Origin: Pseudomonadota bacterium
GTDB taxonomy: Bacteria; Pseudomonadota; Alphaproteobacteria; Rhizobiales; Aestuariivirgaceae
Length of the DNA: 8,027 bases
Direction of reading: 5' to 3'
NCBI GenBank assembly: GCA_016522385.1
Contig: JAEKFU010000591.1
Span: 1 to 8,027 of the forward strand
Below the pieces are notes generated by a model. It did not search any database, was not told the DNA's origin, and saw only the letters and a program-made list of their open reading frames with translations. The first letter of the stretch is position 1. Each line of letters starts with the position of its first letter. This document shows, in pieces, positions 6,153 through 8,027 of this stretch. A program made the translations under genes and the position numbers.

Positions 6153-7014
6153 CTTTGCCTGCCGTGTCGGGATCGATCATGCGCGAAAGGAACAGTTCGC
6201 CGTAACCGGCTTCAACCGCCTTTTCATAGACCGCCATTACTTCTCGGGCGAGATCCGACGTCAGACCGGCCTCATCGGCAAAGGACAAGTAGTAGGCAAC
6301 ATCCTTGCGGGCATTCTGCAAGGTGAACTTGTAACCATCATGATCCCCGTCAAGCGCCGGCTCGACCATGCGGCGCAGAGCCTCTGAATAGTTCGAGCCG
6401 CATTTCATCACATCAAAGAGCCGTGCCCAGTCGATGCCGGCCTTGCGGGCAACATTGTACGTATCAGCAATGGCCGCGACCATGGCGAGGACGAGGTAGT
6501 TGTTGATTAACTTGGCGCGGTGGCCGGTGCCCGCCGGACCGAAATGGCCAATACGGGTGCAGAACGCTTTCAGCACCGGTCGGGCGCGCTCGAAGGCTTG
6601 TGGTGTGCCGCCGACAATCGCGCCGAGCACGCCTTCGGCCGCCTGCTGCGCACCACCGGTCAGCGGCGCATCCACAAAGGCAATGTCGGCATCGGCCAGC
6701 CTGGCGGCGAGCCTTTCTGTGACAACCGGATCGGATGTCGAAGTGTCGATGACGAGATGTGATGGCTTTAGATGGTCAAACAGCTGATCAATAACATTTT
6801 CAACGATTTCGGCGTCGGTCACGCACAGGATGATGGTGTCGCAGGCATCAGCCAACTCGGCCAGGCTTGATGCTTCGTTGGCACCATGCGCCACCAGATC
6901 ATCGACCGGTCGGCGATTGCGATGGGCGACCACCGTCAAGTCATGACCGGCCTTAAGCAAGTTGAGCGCCATTCCATGGCCCATGAGACCGACGCCGACA
7001 AAACCTACATTCAT
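6139..7014 (-). CDS. NAD(P)-dependent beta-hydroxyacid dehydrogenase (second copy)
   Basis: A 291-residue member of the 3-hydroxyisobutyrate dehydrogenase / tartronate semialdehyde reductase / 6-phosphogluconate dehydrogenase-like superfamily. A Rossmann domain opens with GFVGVGLMG (4-12). The substrate-binding signature is DAPLTGG (115-121). The catalytic lysine is K168 in GTGHRAKLINN, followed by N171 and N172. The C-terminal half is the all-helical domain, with K237 in the ARKD segment. After the second beta strand it has AHRNRRP rather than an acidic residue, which suggests NADP(H) over NAD(H); this is inference. The start at 7014 is chosen because GGGGAGG lies 5 bases before it and the Rossmann motif begins at once; an upstream ATG at 7041 would add nine unconserved residues. 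It sits 43 bases after the first dehydrogenase and overlaps the aminotransferase. The exact substrate is unknown. Confidence 0.92.
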   Translation of the reverse strand: MNVGFVGVGLMGHGMALNLLKAGHDLTVVAHRNRRPVDDLVAHGANEASSLAELADACDTIILCVTDAEIVENVIDQLFDHLKPSHLVIDTSTSDPVVTERLAARLADADIAFVDAPLTGGAQQAAEGVLGAIVGGTPQAFERARPVLKAFCTRIGHFGPAGTGHRAKLINNYLVLAMVAAIADTYNVARKAGIDWARLFDVMKCGSNYSEALRRMVEPALDGDHDGYKFTLQNARKDVAYYLSFADEAGLTSDLAREVMAVYEKAVEAGYGELFLSRMIDPDTAGKDAET

Positions 7015-7057
7015 AGGAGCCTCCCCGATAAATGCGCCCATTCATCAATGCGAATGG

Positions 7058-7942
7058 TCATGGCGAGATACCGTTGCGACGGGCGAGTTCCAGATAGATG
7101 CCAGCGTGATCTTTTTCCGCTCCACCATGGTCTTCCACGAAATCCTGAAACAATGCAGTAACCTTGGTAATCAATGGTAAGTCGAGCCCGAGTTCGTCTG
7201 CGAGTTCGGTAATGGTCCGGCAGTCCTTGAGTTGCAGGACGGAGCGGCCGCCGGGGATGAAATCGCCGTTAAGCATGCGTTCGCCGTGCAGCGTCAGGAT
7301 GGTCGAATCGGCAAACCCGCCCATCAGTGCGCCGCGCACTGCAGCCGGGTCAGCGCCGCCCTGTTTGGCAAGCAAGAGCGCCTCAGCCACAGTGGTGATC
7401 GTGTTGGCGACGATCAACTGATTGCATAATTTGGCCAACTCACCGCAGCCGACCGGGCCGACTAGTGTCGCCCGGCCCATAACATCGAACACCGGCTTGG
7501 CAGCGTCAAAATGTGCTGCCTCACCACCGACCATGATCGCCAGATTTCCCTCGCGAGCGCCCTTCTCGCCACCCGATACCGGCGCATCGAGATAGTCAAG
7601 TGCATGCCGCCTGGCTTCATCTGCTTCGCTGCGCGCCGTGGCTACCGGGATTGAAGCCATGTTGATCAGAGTGGCGCCAGAATCCATGGCCGCAAAAACG
7701 CCGCCGTCATAGAGCACCTGGTCGCTAGCCGGACCGTCACTCAACATGATGATGACGATACCCGCACCGGAGACCGCCTCGGCAGCGGTCTCCGCGATGC
7801 GAGCGCCGGCATCATACAGCCGTTCGGCCTTCTCGCGAGTTCGGTTCCAGACGGTTACCGGAAAACCGGCCTCGCAGAGCCGTCGGGCCTGCTGATAGCC
7901 CATGATGCCGGTTCCCAAGAAAGCAATGACAGGTTTGGTCAT
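7058..7942 (-). CDS. NAD(P)-dependent beta-hydroxyacid dehydrogenase (first copy)
   Basis: A 294-residue protein of the same superfamily as the next gene but clearly divergent from it, so the pair is not a fresh duplication. Landmarks are FLGTGIMG (8-15) for the dinucleotide, VWNRTREKAERL (31-42) after the second strand with NRT pointing to NADP(H), the substrate signature DAPVSGG (119-125), the catalytic lysine K171 in GCGELAKLCNQ with N174, and LQLKD (236-240), where K239 is the second conserved lysine. It should oxidise a 3-hydroxy acid to a semialdehyde or do the reverse reduction; candidates include 3-hydroxyisobutyrate, glycerate/tartronate semialdehyde, or glyoxylate/succinic semialdehyde. 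It is the first gene of the operon visible here. GGAGG 4 bases before the ATG fixes the start. No clear sigma-70 promoter is visible in the 85 bases upstream, which include a dyad repeat. Confidence 0.92.
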   Translation of the reverse strand: MTKPVIAFLGTGIMGYQQARRLCEAGFPVTVWNRTREKAERLYDAGARIAETAAEAVSGAGIVIIMLSDGPASDQVLYDGGVFAAMDSGATLINMASIPVATARSEADEARRHALDYLDAPVSGGEKGAREGNLAIMVGGEAAHFDAAKPVFDVMGRATLVGPVGCGELAKLCNQLIVANTITTVAEALLLAKQGGADPAAVRGALMGGFADSTILTLHGERMLNGDFIPGGRSVLQLKDCRTITELADELGLDLPLITKVTALFQDFVEDHGGAEKDHAGIYLELARRNGISP

Positions 7943-7992
7943 GACGCCTCCGCTAGTTCATCATTGAAACAGCGCAAAGGCGCGCGTGCGGC

Positions 7993-8024
7993 TAGAGCGT
8001 GTCCTTCAAACAGGAAATGCTCTA
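7993..8024. repeat. 32-bp dyad repeat upstream of the dehydrogenase operon
   Basis: TAGAGCGTGTCCT (7993-8005) and AGGAAATGCTCTA (8012-8024) are inverted arms matching at 10 of 13 positions around a 6-base centre, TCAAAC. The same right-half sequence recurs at 2740-2752. Short palindromes with AGAGC/GCTCT ends are common intergenic repeats in rhizobial genomes, so this is more likely a dispersed repeat than a dedicated operator. It lies 51 bases before the operon's first ATG and could still affect its transcription. Confidence 0.55.
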
Positions 8025-8027
8025 ACC

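Noticed and set aside
7943..7992. Promoter of the dehydrogenase operon
   Set aside because: No -35/-10 pair with acceptable spacing was found. TTGAAG within the dyad has only GC-rich sequence where the -10 should be, so the promoter may lie beyond the window.
1..8027. CRISPR arrays, tRNA or rRNA genes, transposases or phage genes
   Set aside because: Nothing in either strand resembles regularly spaced repeats, tRNA arms, or integrase/transposase motifs; the only mobile-like signal is the palindromic repeat block.

Overview
The window reads as chromosomal DNA of an alphaproteobacterium, most likely of the Rhizobiales/Hyphomicrobiales. The reasons are moderately high GC, the protein families (a TadG-like pilus protein, a DUF3095 protein, paired beta-hydroxyacid dehydrogenases) and short palindromic intergenic repeats of the kind common in rhizobia. 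The genus cannot be fixed from sequence alone. All six intact genes lie on the minus strand. The only plus-strand coding trace is a dead transporter gene.

Left part (1-2310): positions 97-557 hold a decayed EamA/DMT-family transporter with its middle deleted, a frame change and a nonsense codon. It abuts, tail to tail, a complete TadG-like protein with a von Willebrand A domain and a very acidic insertion (568-2181, minus). No other tad/flp gene is in view. Its upstream leader holds several small hairpins.

Middle (2182-2873): about 690 bases without a convincing gene. An AT-rich stretch is interrupted by a GC-rich block whose core, 2620-2719, is one 100-base imperfect palindrome. Next to it is a degraded copy of a 32-bp dyad that occurs intact at the right edge of the window (7993-8024). 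This looks like a mosaic repeat element. A T-run terminator candidate ends the region.

Centre (2874-4839): a probable two-gene minus-strand unit. A secreted or membrane-anchored trypsin-like serine protease comes first, followed 31 bases later by a DUF3095 protein with an N-terminal half resembling a nucleotide cyclase.

Right part (4980-7942): a tight minus-strand operon of two different beta-hydroxyacid dehydrogenase (3-hydroxyisobutyrate dehydrogenase-like) enzymes and a PLP aminotransferase. The last two genes overlap by 14 bases. Together they could interconvert an amino acid, its oxo-acid or semialdehyde, and a hydroxy-acid; the substrate is not readable here.

Most of the window is ordinary metabolism and envelope biology. 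The least explained parts are the palindromic repeat block, the acidic insertion in the TadG-like protein, and the cyclase-like DUF3095 gene beside a secreted protease. I do not see a clear new multi-gene system.
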